Shown here: positions 42,723-51,847 of the stretch, piece by piece | How positions within the stretch are numbered: position 1 is the first letter of the stretch | Layout of the letters: each line of letters starts with the position of its first letter | From: Bacteroidota bacterium | Lineage (GTDB): Bacteria > Bacteroidota > Bacteroidia > Chitinophagales > Chitinophagaceae | DNA: 64,000 nucleotides | Direction: 5' to 3' | Assembly (NCBI GenBank): GCA_020161435.1 | Contig: JAIUNV010000002.1 | Span: 62,001-126,000 of the forward strand | The notes under the pieces: generated by a model | Database searches by the model: none | What the model saw: the letters and a program-made list of their open reading frames with translations, nothing else | Told to the model about the DNA's origin: nothing | Program-made: the position numbers and the translations under genes

Positions 42723-45245
42723 ATGGCTTCCTTTCCAAAACTACAACACATTGCTTTTACCGCAGGAGCTTTGCTCTTGGGCAGCAGCTTTCTTTGGGCA
42801 CAAAATGTGGTGCCTACTTCTGCCACCGATCGCCTGAAGAGCCTGTCAGATAAGCGTCAACTGGCTGAGGCCTCGCCTTTTAAAACAAGCTTTCGCAATA
42901 TTGGCCCAACGGTGATGAGTGGCCGTGTGGTAGATATTGATGTAAACCCCGCAGACCCCACCGAGTTTTATGTGGCTTATGCTACCGGCGGCCTCTGGCA
43001 TACCACAAATAACGGTCAGTCATTTACGCCCATTTTTGATAATGAAGACGTGATTGGCCTGGGCGATGTAACCGTTCAGTGGGCTACCCGCACCATTTGG
43101 CTGGGTACCGGCGAAGCCAACGCCAGCCGCAGTACCTACAGCGGCATTGGTGTGTACAAAAGCACCGACAATGGCAAAAGCTGGCAATACCTCGGCCTGC
43201 CCGAAAGCCATCATATTGGCGAAATCATTGTGCACCCCAGCGATGCCAACACGGCTTGGGTAGCCGTAACCGGACATTTGTATTCGCCCAACAAAGACCG
43301 TGGCGTGTACAAAACCAGCGATGGCGGCAAAAGCTGGAAACAGGTGTTGTACTTGGATGAAAATACCGGTGCCATCGAAATGGACATCAACCCGCAAAAC
43401 CCCAATGAGCTATACGCCAGCATGTGGTACAAAACCCGCAAGGCATGGAACTTTGAAGAAAGCGGCGCCAGCAGCGGCATTTATAAAAGCACCGATGGCG
43501 GTAACAAATGGACGCTGATTAGTGGTGAAGGCAGTGGCCTGCCACAGGGTGCGGTGTTTGGCCGCAGCGGCATGGTGGTGTACGAAAAAAATCCGCAAAT
43601 CGTGTATGCCATTGTAGACAACCAAACCAAGCGCAGCAGCAATGCCAAAGCCGATTCGGTGAATTACAAACTCGAAGATTTTAAAGCGTTAAGCAAAGAG
43701 CAGTTTGCCGCTTTGGATGATAAAAAACTGGATTCATTTTTGAAAACCAACCGCATGGCGCCCCGCTATACGGCTAAGTCGGTAAAGGAAATGGTGGCCA
43801 GCGATAAAGTGAAACCCACGGCTATTTATGATTTTCTGAATGTGAATACCGGCTTTGAAGGCACTCCGATTGGTTTTGAAATTTACCGCAGCGAAGACGC
43901 CGGCAAAACCTGGAAAAAGCAAAACGAAAAAGACCTGCCCAATATGTACAGCACCTATGGCTATTGGTTTGGTCGTTTTGCCGTAAGTCCTTCCAACGAT
44001 CAGAAAATTGTGATTCTGGGTGTACCGGTTATGCTGAGCACCGATGCCGGCAAAACATTTAAAAGCATTGGCAAATCGAATACCCACAGCGATCACCATT
44101 TCATTTGGATTAATGGCAAGCGGGACAGCCACATGATTTTGGGTAATGATGGCGGCATCAACATCACCTACGACAATGGCGACAATTGGTTCAAAGCCAA
44201 CAGTCCTTCTGTTGGTCAGTTTTACGCCATTAGTGTAGACAATGCACGGCCTTACAAAGTGTATGGTGGCCTGCAAGATAATGGTACCTGGACGGGCTTC
44301 ACCCGCCGCCAGCGTACCAGCGATGCCAACTTCGATACCCTGCAATACCGCAGCGTAGGCGGCGGTGATGGCATGATGATTTTGGCTGACCCGAGAGACA
44401 ACAAAACCGTGTACTATGGTTCGCAGTTTGGCGTGTACACCCGCAGCCATTTGGATACGGGTGGTGCACTCAGCGTTCGCCCTTCGCACAGCCTTGGCGA
44501 AATGCCGTACCGCTTCAACTGGCTGACGCCCATTCTCATCAGCCGCCACAATCCGGATGTGTTTTACATTGCCAGCAACCGGGTGCACCGCAGCCTGAAT
44601 AAAGGTGCCAACCTGCAAACCCTTAGCGAAGATCTCACCAATGGTAAAAAAGAAGGCGATGTTCCTTTTGGTACCATCAGCACCCTCAGCGAAAGTCCCT
44701 TACGATTTGGTCTGCTCTACGCCGGTACCGATGATGGCAACATTCATGTAAGCAAAGACGGCGGCTACAGCTGGACGCTCATCAGCAGCAAACTGCCCAA
44801 AGGATTTTGGGTAACACGTGTGTATGCCAGCCACCACAAAGAAGGCCGGGTATATGCGTCGTTCAATGGGTATCGCAACGACTTTTTCAAACCCATGATT
44901 TTTGTAAGCGACGATTATGGTGCCAACTGGAAACCGGTGAACGGCAACCTGCCACTGGAGCCTGTAAACGTGATTCGGGAAGACCACAAGTTTGAGAACA
45001 TTTTGTACGCCGGAACAGATGGCGGCTTCTATGTTTCGAAAGACGGCGGCGCCACCTGGAACATCTGGAAAAATGGGCTGCCCCATGCTATTCCGGTGCA
45101 CGACATAGCTGTACAGGAAAGAGAAAACGAAATACTGCTCGGTACCCATGGCCGCAGCATTTACGTGGCCGATCTGAACGAAATACATGGATTGGCACCG
45201 AAGAAAGAGCCGGTTGGCCCCCGCCGTTTCTTTGAAGAAGACTAA
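42723..45245 (+). CDS. exported sortilin/BNR-type beta-propeller protein
   Basis: 840 residues from the ATG giving MASFPKLQHIAFTAGALLLG (signal peptide, cut after WAQ). A TTG two codons earlier is unlikely. Asp-box (SxDxGxTW) repeats recur, for example STDNGKSWQYL, TSDGGKSWKQV, STDGGNKWTLI, SEDAGKTWKKQ, STDAGKTFKSI, SKDGGYSWTLI, SDDYGANWKPV and SKDGGATWNIW. That is the pattern of VPS10/sialidase-fold propellers of the 'glycosyl hydrolase, BNR' kind, which have no active-site residues of sialidases in view. Role unknown; it may bind or act on extracellular polymers. Confidence 0.9.
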   Translation: MASFPKLQHIAFTAGALLLGSSFLWAQNVVPTSATDRLKSLSDKRQLAEASPFKTSFRNIGPTVMSGRVVDIDVNPADPTEFYVAYATGGLWHTTNNGQSFTPIFDNEDVIGLGDVTVQWATRTIWLGTGEANASRSTYSGIGVYKSTDNGKSWQYLGLPESHHIGEIIVHPSDANTAWVAVTGHLYSPNKDRGVYKTSDGGKSWKQVLYLDENTGAIEMDINPQNPNELYASMWYKTRKAWNFEESGASSGIYKSTDGGNKWTLISGEGSGLPQGAVFGRSGMVVYEKNPQIVYAIVDNQTKRSSNAKADSVNYKLEDFKALSKEQFAALDDKKLDSFLKTNRMAPRYTAKSVKEMVASDKVKPTAIYDFLNVNTGFEGTPIGFEIYRSEDAGKTWKKQNEKDLPNMYSTYGYWFGRFAVSPSNDQKIVILGVPVMLSTDAGKTFKSIGKSNTHSDHHFIWINGKRDSHMILGNDGGINITYDNGDNWFKANSPSVGQFYAISVDNARPYKVYGGLQDNGTWTGFTRRQRTSDANFDTLQYRSVGGGDGMMILADPRDNKTVYYGSQFGVYTRSHLDTGGALSVRPSHSLGEMPYRFNWLTPILISRHNPDVFYIASNRVHRSLNKGANLQTLSEDLTNGKKEGDVPFGTISTLSESPLRFGLLYAGTDDGNIHVSKDGGYSWTLISSKLPKGFWVTRVYASHHKEGRVYASFNGYRNDFFKPMIFVSDDYGANWKPVNGNLPLEPVNVIREDHKFENILYAGTDGGFYVSKDGGATWNIWKNGLPHAIPVHDIAVQERENEILLGTHGRSIYVADLNEIHGLAPKKEPVGPRRFFEED

Positions 45246-45269
45246 TTCCCCCAAGAACTTTTAACAACA

Positions 45270-45305
45270 GAGCCCGCAGCCTACAGAGGTTGGCGGGCTT
45301 TTTTG
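45270..45305 (+). terminator. intrinsic terminator of the propeller gene
   Basis: AGCCCGC (45271-45277) pairs with GCGGGCT (45293-45299), with an inner CCT/AGG stem, followed by a T-run through 45304. Confidence 0.9.
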
Positions 45306-45388
45306 TCTTCCAACCCCTTGAGTTTCTGACGGTCAAAAAAGTTATCCCCATTTTACGCTGTCGCAACATCAATACTGATGTTTTAACA

Positions 45389-45546
45389 ATGAAAACATTC
45401 TATATTCGTTTCCCGGTGGTCGAAAATCTGGCTGGTTTGGGCTGCCGCATACAGACAGGACACAAGTTATTTTCTGTATAGAAATGTTGATCTGAAAAAT
45501 CCAAATGGCAATGTCCCCTTCGCAAGAAGGGGATTTGCTTTTTTAG
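45389..45546 (+). ncRNA. candidate small RNA ending at a terminator
   Basis: An 11-base-pair closing stem with one bulge joins 45394-45404 to 45477-45488. Inside, CGGTGG (45414-45419) pairs with CTGCCG (45442-45447) with two wobbles. A GCAA-capped terminator follows at 45514-45546. It lies between two terminators, so it must have its own promoter to be expressed; a clear TAnnTTTG box was not found. It matches no family I know. It is a guess from base pairing only. Confidence 0.35.
45514..45546 (+). terminator. intrinsic terminator with GCAA tetraloop
   Basis: An 8-base stem TCCCCTTC / GAAGGGGA with a GCAA (GNRA) loop, followed at 45539 by TTTTTT. It would end a transcript of the structured segment upstream. 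Confidence 0.88.
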
Positions 45547-45593
45547 TCAACAACCACTTTTCTGCTGCTCTTGATAAGTTGTAACATTGCCAC

Positions 45594-46229
45594 ATGGCAA
45601 ACACGTATCGCATCTACTTTGGCAATAAACCGTTTTACATCAGTAATGTGCTGACGCCCGACATGCAACAGCTGACCGATGCTGGTTGCACCTTAGTCAT
45701 TAATCAGCCAACAGATAGTTGTGTGCAATCCTGCATTCACGACCTCGACAAAACAGATGCCGATGCCGCCATTATTTTAAGCAGCAAGCCGGATTATTAT
45801 TTTCAGTTGTTGCAATCCAAATTCCAAACCATTACCGCAGGTGGCGGCTTGGTAAAAAATGAAAATGGCGAATACCTGTTTATTTTTCGCCGGGGCAAAT
45901 GGGACTTGCCCAAAGGAAAGTTAGACGAAGGCGAAACCATTGAAGCCTGTGCCTTGCGGGAAGTACAGGAAGAAACAGGATTGCAACATGTACAGCTGAT
46001 GGCGCCACTCATTACCACTTGGCATACCTATCATGAAAGAGGGCAGTTTCTGTTGAAAGAATCGGTGTGGTACCGCATGGAAGCCAGCACTGCAGAAGCA
46101 TTGGTGCCACAAACCGAAGAAGACATTCAAACCCTGCAATGGGTATCACCGCAAGACATTCCTGCTTTATTAGACAATACTTTTCCTTCGATTGTAGATG
46201 TGCTGAAAGCGGAAGGTGTGATAGAATGA
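45594..46229 (+). CDS. Nudix hydrolase
   Basis: 211 residues. The Nudix box runs from G108 to L130 and is intact: G108, E114, R122-E123, E126-E127, G129 (…REVQEETGL). It hydrolyses a nucleoside diphosphate linked to another group, using a metal. The N-terminal ~80 residues (YRIYFGNKPFYISNVLTPDM) are an extra domain of a kind seen in Bacteroidetes Nudix proteins. The substrate is unknown. It ends in a short repeated sequence just before the downstream octamer array. Confidence 0.95.
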   Translation: MANTYRIYFGNKPFYISNVLTPDMQQLTDAGCTLVINQPTDSCVQSCIHDLDKTDADAAIILSSKPDYYFQLLQSKFQTITAGGGLVKNENGEYLFIFRRGKWDLPKGKLDEGETIEACALREVQEETGLQHVQLMAPLITTWHTYHERGQFLLKESVWYRMEASTAEALVPQTEEDIQTLQWVSPQDIPALLDNTFPSIVDVLKAEGVIE

Positions 46230-46284
46230 TGAATTAGGAATGTGGAATGATGAATGGCGGAGAAAATAATCTATTGCGATAATA

Positions 46285-46316
46285 GAACTAGTGAACTGGT
46301 AAACTCGTAAACTAAA
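46285..46316 (+). repeat. four degenerate 8-base tandem units
   Basis: GAACTAGT, GAACTGGT, AAACTCGT and AAACTAAA follow head to tail (consensus RAACTNGT). A separate 11-base direct repeat, GAATGATGAAT, is at 46224 and 46245. Together they fill the gap between the Nudix and thioesterase genes. Confidence 0.7.
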
Positions 46317-46321
46317 AAACT

Positions 46322-46756
46322 TTACGCTTTCCGCTTAATCACCGCCACCGTCAACCGGCTTATGCAGAGCAATTTTTGCTGCTCATCGTGGATGCGTATA
46401 TCCCACACATGCGAGGTGGCGCCAAGGTGAATGGGTGTGCAGGTAGCTTCTACCCTGCCACTGCGGGCTGAGCGAACATGATTGGCATTTACTTCCATAC
46501 CAACGCACATGTATTGCTGCATATCTACCACCAATGCGGATGCAACGCTGCCCAGTGTTTCGGCCAACACTACCGATGCACCACCATGCAGCAAACCAAA
46601 AGGCTGCTTGGTACGATGATCTACCGGCATGCTGGCTTTGATGTAATTGTCGCCAATTGCTGTAAACTGAATATCGAGCCACTCTCCCATGTTGCCCTTG
46701 CCCATTTCGCTGAGCATGTGCATATTGGGCAGCCCCTGAAACCAAATAGAAGCCAT
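46322..46756 (-). CDS. PaaI-type hotdog thioesterase
   Basis: 144 residues from the ATG giving MASIWFQGLPNMHML. Upstream in-frame starts would overlap coaD. The hotdog-fold pattern is PFGLLHGGASVVLAETLGSV with the characteristic HGGA, then VGMEVNANHVRSARSGRVEA and THVWDIRI-like text (SHVWDIRIHDEQQKLLCISR). It cleaves acyl- or aryl-CoA thioesters. It is 4 bases downstream of coaD on the same strand, so cotranscribed with it. Confidence 0.93.
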   Translation of the reverse strand: MASIWFQGLPNMHMLSEMGKGNMGEWLDIQFTAIGDNYIKASMPVDHRTKQPFGLLHGGASVVLAETLGSVASALVVDMQQYMCVGMEVNANHVRSARSGRVEATCTPIHLGATSHVWDIRIHDEQQKLLCISRLTVAVIKRKA

Positions 46757-46760
46757 AGAA

Positions 46761-47234
46761 TTATTTTGCCGGATAAATTGAACGCTGCACAGCATTGGGC
46801 AAAAACTGCCGCACATTGCCGCCATTGCGATACACATCTCTCACCAAGGTAGAAGCCACCGAAGTAAACTGCGGAGAGCAGGTGAGAAAAATGGTTTCGA
46901 TGTTGTGTTCGATGCTGCGGTTCATGTCTGCAATTGCTTTTTCATATTCGAAATCGCTGACATAGCGAATGCCCCGCAAAATAAACCCTGCACCCACTTT
47001 ATTGCAGGCATCTACTGTGAGGCCTTCATACACCAAAGCACTCACTTTATCATTACCGCGATAGGTTTCGAGAATCCAGTGCAGCCGTTCTTCTTCCGAA
47101 AACATCGGCTTTTTATTGGCATTGCGACCAATGCCTACAATCAGCTTATCAAACAAAGGCAAGGCCCTGTCGATGATGTCTACGTGACCCAATGTAATGG
47201 GATCGAAGGTGCCAGGGAAAAGTGCAATGCGCAT
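46761..47234 (-). CDS. coaD: pantetheine-phosphate adenylyltransferase
   Basis: 157 residues from the ATG giving MRIALFPGTFDPITLGH. A longer frame adds 28 residues with no homology. It makes dephospho-CoA from phosphopantetheine and ATP. The nucleotidyltransferase signature is TLGH at 14-17; RGIRYVSDFEYE and the later ASTLVRDV (the family's SSTxxR) are further signs. It is 100 bases downstream of pyrB and 4 bases before the thioesterase gene. Confidence 0.96.
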   Translation of the reverse strand: MRIALFPGTFDPITLGHVDIIDRALPLFDKLIVGIGRNANKKPMFSEEERLHWILETYRGNDKVSALVYEGLTVDACNKVGAGFILRGIRYVSDFEYEKAIADMNRSIEHNIETIFLTCSPQFTSVASTLVRDVYRNGGNVRQFLPNAVQRSIYPAK

Positions 47235-47334
47235 AAACGGCCATTTGATGCCGTAAAGAAAAGGGATTAACCCAAATGTTGCTTCGCAAAATTTGCCTTG
47301 AGCTGACGTAAAATACAAAGCATTTTAGTCAGGG

Positions 47335-48258
47335 TTAATTTCTACCCGCAAGCAGATACAACACTGCCATGCGAACAGCCACTCCGTTTTCTACCTGATT
47401 CAATATTATGCTGTGCCCGCTGTCAGCCACATCGCTGTCCAGTTCTACACCGCGGTTAATGGGCCCCGGGTGCATGATGACGATTTCTTTATTCAATGAA
47501 TCCAGCAACGATTTTTTGACACCATAAGTAAGGTTGTATTCCCGCAAAGAAGAAAACAACACCTGATTCTGCCGTTCGAGTTGAATACGCAACACGTTGG
47601 CCACATCGCACCAGGCCAGTGCCTTTTTCAAATCGTATTCCACTTTTACACCCAGTGCAGGTTCAATGTATTTTGGGATGAGTGTTGGCGGACCAGACAC
47701 CACTACTTCTGCACCCATTTTCTTAAGCAAATAAATATTGCTCAATGCCACACGGCTGTGCATGATGTCGCCAATAATGGCCACTTTACGACCTTCCAAA
47801 CCACCCGTTGCCTGCTGAATAGAAAAAGCATCGAGCAAGGCTTGCGTAGGGTGCTCATTGATGCCATCACCGGCATTTACAATGGCTGCTGGAATATGCT
47901 TGGCCAAAAAATGCGGTGCTCCGCTGGCACTGTGGCGCATTACCACCATATCCACCTTCATGCTCAAAATGTTGTTCACGGTATCAAGCAAGGTTTCCCC
48001 TTTTGATACAGATGAACCACTGGCCGCAAAGTTGATAGTGTCAGCACTCAACCGCTTTTCCGCCAGCTCAAAGGAGATGCGGGTACGGGTGGAGTTTTCG
48101 TAAAAAAGATTGACAATGGTAACGTCGCGGAGAGAAGGAACTTTCTTTACAGGACGCTGCAGTACTTCTCGAAATTGGCCTGCAGTTTGTAAAATAGTAG
48201 CGATATCTTCCTTCTGAAGGTTTTTAATGCCCAGCAGATGTTTAGTAGAGAGGCTCAT
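47335..48258 (-). CDS. pyrB: aspartate carbamoyltransferase catalytic chain
   Basis: 307 residues. It carbamoylates aspartate in pyrimidine synthesis. The phosphate loop is S56-T-R-T-R60, the SSVSKGE loop 82-88, and HPTQ 136-139. The aspartate-side motif is near the C-terminus ([20 protein letters not shown]). No pyrI regulatory chain is adjacent. It is upstream of coaD and downstream of a TlpA/DUF4369 gene on the same strand. Confidence 0.97.
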   Translation of the reverse strand: [307 protein letters not shown]

Positions 48259-48296
48259 TAAAAAGCAAAGATAAAGGAGCCCGACTTTTTTGGTAA

Positions 48297-49463
48297 TTAA
48301 TTATTCCCCAGAGTCTTGGCTAAAAAATCTTCCAGGTCCTGGCCCCGCAAATTTTTACCAATGATGCGGCCTTCAGGGTCGAGCAAAAAGTTTTGCGGAA
48401 TGCTTTGCACTTTGTACAAACGGGCTGCTGCATTGTTCCAATACGCCAAATCGCTTACCTGCGGCCAGTTGAGGTTATCGGCGGCAATGGCTTGTAACCA
48501 TTTGTTTTTGTCTTTGTCGAGGCTCACACCAAATACGGTAAAGTTTTTGCTTTTGTATTTTTCAAAGGCTTTTACCACGTTCGGATTTTCCATACGACAG
48601 GGGCCGCACCAGCTGGCCCAAAAATCTATCAGCACATATTTTCCCCTGAAACTTTCAAGTGAAATAGGTTTATTGTCGGGGTCGTTTTGTACAAACACCG
48701 GCGCCACTTGCCCGTAGCCCAATGTCATTTCTGTACTCACTATTTCATTGATGGAAAAGCCATACTGATTTTGCATGGCCGCAGGTTTTATTTGCTGCAT
48801 CCATTGCTGCACCTGCGCTACAGGATAATTGAGCGGCCACACCAGATTGAGTAGAAACGGTGCCACAGCAGTCTCATTAAAGGTTTGCAAATAGCCCGGC
48901 ACTTTAGTGGCCACTCTGTCTGCAATCACCTGGCGGCTGCGCAAAATGCTGTCGTTGTTGTAGCCATAAGTACCGGCACTTTCCCGCATTTTATTCAGCA
49001 TCGACAGGGTGTCGAAATCGGGGCCGAACTGCTCTACCAAGGCCTTCCATGCAAACAGCGAAGCACCTTTTACCGGGTCGAAGTCACGGCTTTTTTCGGT
49101 GAGGTTAAGCTCTGCTATTCCGGCTTCTAAAAACACATTGTAATACGTGATGTTGTTCGTGTTGTTGGGGTCGCCCACCATCAGCACATACAAGCCAGGG
49201 TCGGCCAGTGGTGCTTTAATGGTAAAAGTGCCTTTGTTGATGCGGGCCAGCGAACCTACATAGCTGCCCTTTTCGGCATCAATAATGCCCGCCCACAAAG
49301 TATCGGCAAAAGCCCCCACATGACCGGTGAGCTGTATTTGTCCGTTGCCGGGGTTTTGCGCCAGCAGTTTTCCGCCGGGCACTATCAACACTAGGGCAAA
49401 GAATATTACAGACAATTTAATGGTGGTGGCTACTTTCGCAACCTGCTTCAACGATGGCATCAT
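48297..49463 (-). CDS. TlpA-type thioredoxin with N-terminal DUF4369-like domain
   Basis: 388 residues from the ATG giving MMPSLKQVAKVATTIKLSVI. ATGs lie one codon in and 18 codons upstream. A signal peptide ends at KLLAQ. The N-terminal ~110 residues (GQIQLTGHVGAFADTLWAGI) fit DUF4369, a middle helical region follows, and the thioredoxin fold has a WCGPC site in LIDFWASWCGPCRMENPN with the cis-proline in QSIPQNFLLD. Such proteins are abundant in Bacteroidetes and reduce extracytoplasmic disulfides. It shares a strand with pyrB. Confidence 0.93.
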   Translation of the reverse strand: MMPSLKQVAKVATTIKLSVIFFALVLIVPGGKLLAQNPGNGQIQLTGHVGAFADTLWAGIIDAEKGSYVGSLARINKGTFTIKAPLADPGLYVLMVGDPNNTNNITYYNVFLEAGIAELNLTEKSRDFDPVKGASLFAWKALVEQFGPDFDTLSMLNKMRESAGTYGYNNDSILRSRQVIADRVATKVPGYLQTFNETAVAPFLLNLVWPLNYPVAQVQQWMQQIKPAAMQNQYGFSINEIVSTEMTLGYGQVAPVFVQNDPDNKPISLESFRGKYVLIDFWASWCGPCRMENPNVVKAFEKYKSKNFTVFGVSLDKDKNKWLQAIAADNLNWPQVSDLAYWNNAAARLYKVQSIPQNFLLDPEGRIIGKNLRGQDLEDFLAKTLGNN

Positions 49464-49562
49464 AGCCACAAATGTAAGCGGTGAAACTGCATATGTTGAG
49501 GTGCGAAAAGTCACCACGCTGGTAGTATTCCGTTAAAAAAAATCAGAACGCCAATTTCATAC

Positions 49563-50687
49563 ATGAAAAAAGTAGGCATACTCGGAGGCGGTCAGTTGGG
49601 CCGCATGCTGCTGCAAGACGCAGCCAATTATCCCGTAGAAATTTATGTGTTGGAAAACGATCCGAATTGCCCGGCGGCGCATTTGTGCCAGCATTTTGTG
49701 TTGGGCAATATCAAAGATTACGACACCGTATTGGCCTTTGGCAGACAGGTGGATGTGCTCACCATTGAAATAGAAGCGGTGAATGTGGATGCACTCGAAC
49801 AGCTGGAAAAAGAGGGTATCACTGTTATTCCCAAACCGGCCGTGCTGCGCACCATCAAAAACAAGATTACCCAAAAAGCTTTTTACAAAGACAACCAGAT
49901 TCCTTCACCCGATTTTGTGGTCACTCATACGCTGGAAGATTTGCAGCAACATGCCCATCGCCTGCCCGCTGTACATAAGGTGGGCGAAGGTGGCTACGAT
50001 GGTAAAGGCGTGGTGGTAATGAAAGATGAAGCCGCCATGGCTCAAGGTTTTGATGCCCCTTCAGTGTTGGAAAACATGGTGGATATTGCCCAGGAAATAG
50101 CCTTGATTGTAGCCGTAGGAACCGATGGTAAACATGTGCTCTTCCCTCCTGCCGAAATGTTGTTCGACCCCGCACTCAACCTGCTCGATTATCAACTCAC
50201 CCCAGCCAACATTACCAAAGAAGTGTTGTGGAAAGCAGAAGCCATTGCCATTCGGTTGGTAAAAGCTTTTGACAGCCCGGGCTTGTTTGCCGTAGAATTA
50301 TTGGTAGATAAAAAAGGCGAAGTATGGGTAAATGAAACGGCGCCAAGGGTTCACAACAGTGGTCACCATACCATTGAGGCACACCTTACCTCTCAATACG
50401 AAATGCTGTGGCGCATTTTGCTGCAATACCCGTTGGGTGCTACCGATATGGTGGCACCTTCGGCCATCATCAACCTGATTGGTGAGCCCGGTTGTAGCGG
50501 CCCGGCGCATTACGAAGGGTTGGAACAAGTGTTGGGTATTCAGGGGGCTTTTGTACACATTTACGGCAAAGCCGATACCAAACCCGGCCGCAAAATGGGC
50601 CATGTAACCGTGTTGGGCACCGACCGCACCGACCTCATTCGCAAAGCCAAAATGGTGAAAGATACCTTAAAGGTCAAAAGCCTATAG
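49563..50687 (+). CDS. purK: 5-(carboxyamino)imidazole ribonucleotide synthase
   Basis: 374 residues. ATP-grasp enzyme that makes N5-carboxyaminoimidazole ribonucleotide from AIR, bicarbonate and ATP. Start MKKVGILGGGQLGRMLLQDA; ATP-grasp core HKVGEGGYDGKGVVVMKDE and VNETAPRVHNSGHHTIEAHL are typical. The next step is PurE, encoded at 56334; the two are usually neighbours, but here a whole efflux operon separates them. Confidence 0.97.
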   Translation: MKKVGILGGGQLGRMLLQDAANYPVEIYVLENDPNCPAAHLCQHFVLGNIKDYDTVLAFGRQVDVLTIEIEAVNVDALEQLEKEGITVIPKPAVLRTIKNKITQKAFYKDNQIPSPDFVVTHTLEDLQQHAHRLPAVHKVGEGGYDGKGVVVMKDEAAMAQGFDAPSVLENMVDIAQEIALIVAVGTDGKHVLFPPAEMLFDPALNLLDYQLTPANITKEVLWKAEAIAIRLVKAFDSPGLFAVELLVDKKGEVWVNETAPRVHNSGHHTIEAHLTSQYEMLWRILLQYPLGATDMVAPSAIINLIGEPGCSGPAHYEGLEQVLGIQGAFVHIYGKADTKPGRKMGHVTVLGTDRTDLIRKAKMVKDTLKVKSL

Positions 50688-50718
50688 TCATTCTACGGTT
50701 ATTGTAGCAAGTAATGCA

Positions 50719-51804
50719 ATGAATCATCGTCTTATGCAAAACGTTTTTGAGTTGAAATATTTATCCCTCATTGTGTGTGCCGGTGCTATGCTATTTGCCA
50801 CGGCATGTAAAGAAGAAAAAGAATCAAATGCCGGCAGTATGGGTGGTGGTCAAAAGCCAGCCGGACCTCCTCCTGTATTTGACGCTGTGGTTGCAGGCTC
50901 CTTTGCTATAGATAGAATTGTATCTGCACCCGGTACTATTTTACCCAACGAAAACACAGAACTACAGTCAGAAATCAGTGGCCGGGTAGTAGCTATTAAT
51001 TTTAAAGAAGGCAGCAATGTGGCAAAAGGTACACTGCTGGTAAAATTGTTTGATGGCGACCTGCAGGCGCAACTCAAAAAATTAGAAGTGCAACTGAAAG
51101 TGGCCGAAGCCACCGAACGCCGTCAGAAAGAACTGCTCGCCATCAATGGTACCAGTCAGCAAGATTATGATTTGGCTACACTGAATGTGAGCAACATCAA
51201 AGCTGACATGGAATTGCTACGGGTAAATATTTCCAAAACAGAAATACGTGCACCGTTCGATGGCCGGTTGGGCTTACGCAACATCAGCCTTGGAGCGTAC
51301 ATCAGTCCGGCTACTATTATTACCAATATTGCGCAAGTGAATACTGTAAAAGTAGAGTTTGCTGTGCCAGAAAAATATGCTGCTGAAATGCAGCCCGGCA
51401 AATCTGTTCGGTTGAGTTCGCTTTCCAGCAATACCAATTACACAGCAACTATTTTGGCTGCGCAAAACAGCATTGCTGCTGAAACCCGCAACCTCATAGT
51501 ACGTGCCGTGGTCAATGGCGGCAAATCACTTTCTCCCGGTTCATTTGTAGAAGTAGGTATTGATGTAGGTAATCGTCAGCCGGCTATTATGGTGCCCACC
51601 CAAAGTGTAATACCCAGCACCCGCAACAAAAGTGTGATTGTGAGTGAAAATGGGAAAGCCGTGTTTCGTGTGGTTGAAACAGGCTACCGCGATAGTGCCC
51701 GTATTGAAATTTTGAGTGGCATATCTAGCGGAGATACTGTTATTACCAACGGTTTGTTGACCATCAAGCCAGGCATGCCTCTCAAAACACGGGTGAAGCA
51801 ATAA
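50719..51804 (+). CDS. RND efflux periplasmic adaptor lipoprotein
   Basis: 361 residues from the ATG giving MNHRLMQNVFELKYLSLIVC (an ATG five codons in is possible), with a lipobox at FATACKEEKE. HlyD/MexA-like architecture: lipoyl half at ELQSEISGRVVAINFKEGSN, a short coiled-coil hairpin (LQAQLKKLEVQLKVAEATER), beta barrel (KVEFAVPEKYAAEMQPGKSV), and a membrane-proximal part (VPTQSVIPSTRNKSVIVSEN). It joins the pump and channel encoded next. It lies 31 bases after purK. Confidence 0.93.
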   Translation: MNHRLMQNVFELKYLSLIVCAGAMLFATACKEEKESNAGSMGGGQKPAGPPPVFDAVVAGSFAIDRIVSAPGTILPNENTELQSEISGRVVAINFKEGSNVAKGTLLVKLFDGDLQAQLKKLEVQLKVAEATERRQKELLAINGTSQQDYDLATLNVSNIKADMELLRVNISKTEIRAPFDGRLGLRNISLGAYISPATIITNIAQVNTVKVEFAVPEKYAAEMQPGKSVRLSSLSSNTNYTATILAAQNSIAAETRNLIVRAVVNGGKSLSPGSFVEVGIDVGNRQPAIMVPTQSVIPSTRNKSVIVSENGKAVFRVVETGYRDSARIEILSGISSGDTVITNGLLTIKPGMPLKTRVKQ

Positions 51805-51847
51805 TATTTTTCAGGCATCTCTTTTATCAATTCGCAGTTTGTAGCGT

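Larger units (their letters stand above)
45246..45593 (+). other. 348-base gap holding two terminators and a structured segment
   Basis: Between the propeller and Nudix genes lie a terminator (45270-45305), then ~80 bases without clear features, then a structured ~160-base stretch that ends in a second terminator (45514-45546). The only open frame of note is a 30-residue one, 45389-45481, not supported as a protein. Confidence 0.7.

Noticed and set aside
43734..44618. A 294-codon open frame opposite the propeller gene
   Set aside because: Antisense to a confirmed BNR propeller gene; no domain; arises from codon bias on the coding strand.
45389..45481. A 30-residue open frame MKTFYIRFPVVEN...
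   Set aside because: Too short, no homologue recalled, and the same DNA is better explained by stem pairing and a following terminator.
49563..50687. D-ala-D-ala ligase or carbamoyl-phosphate ATP-grasp instead of PurK
   Set aside because: The N-terminal GILGGGQLGRML and VNETAPRVHNSGHHTIEA motifs are specific for PurK.
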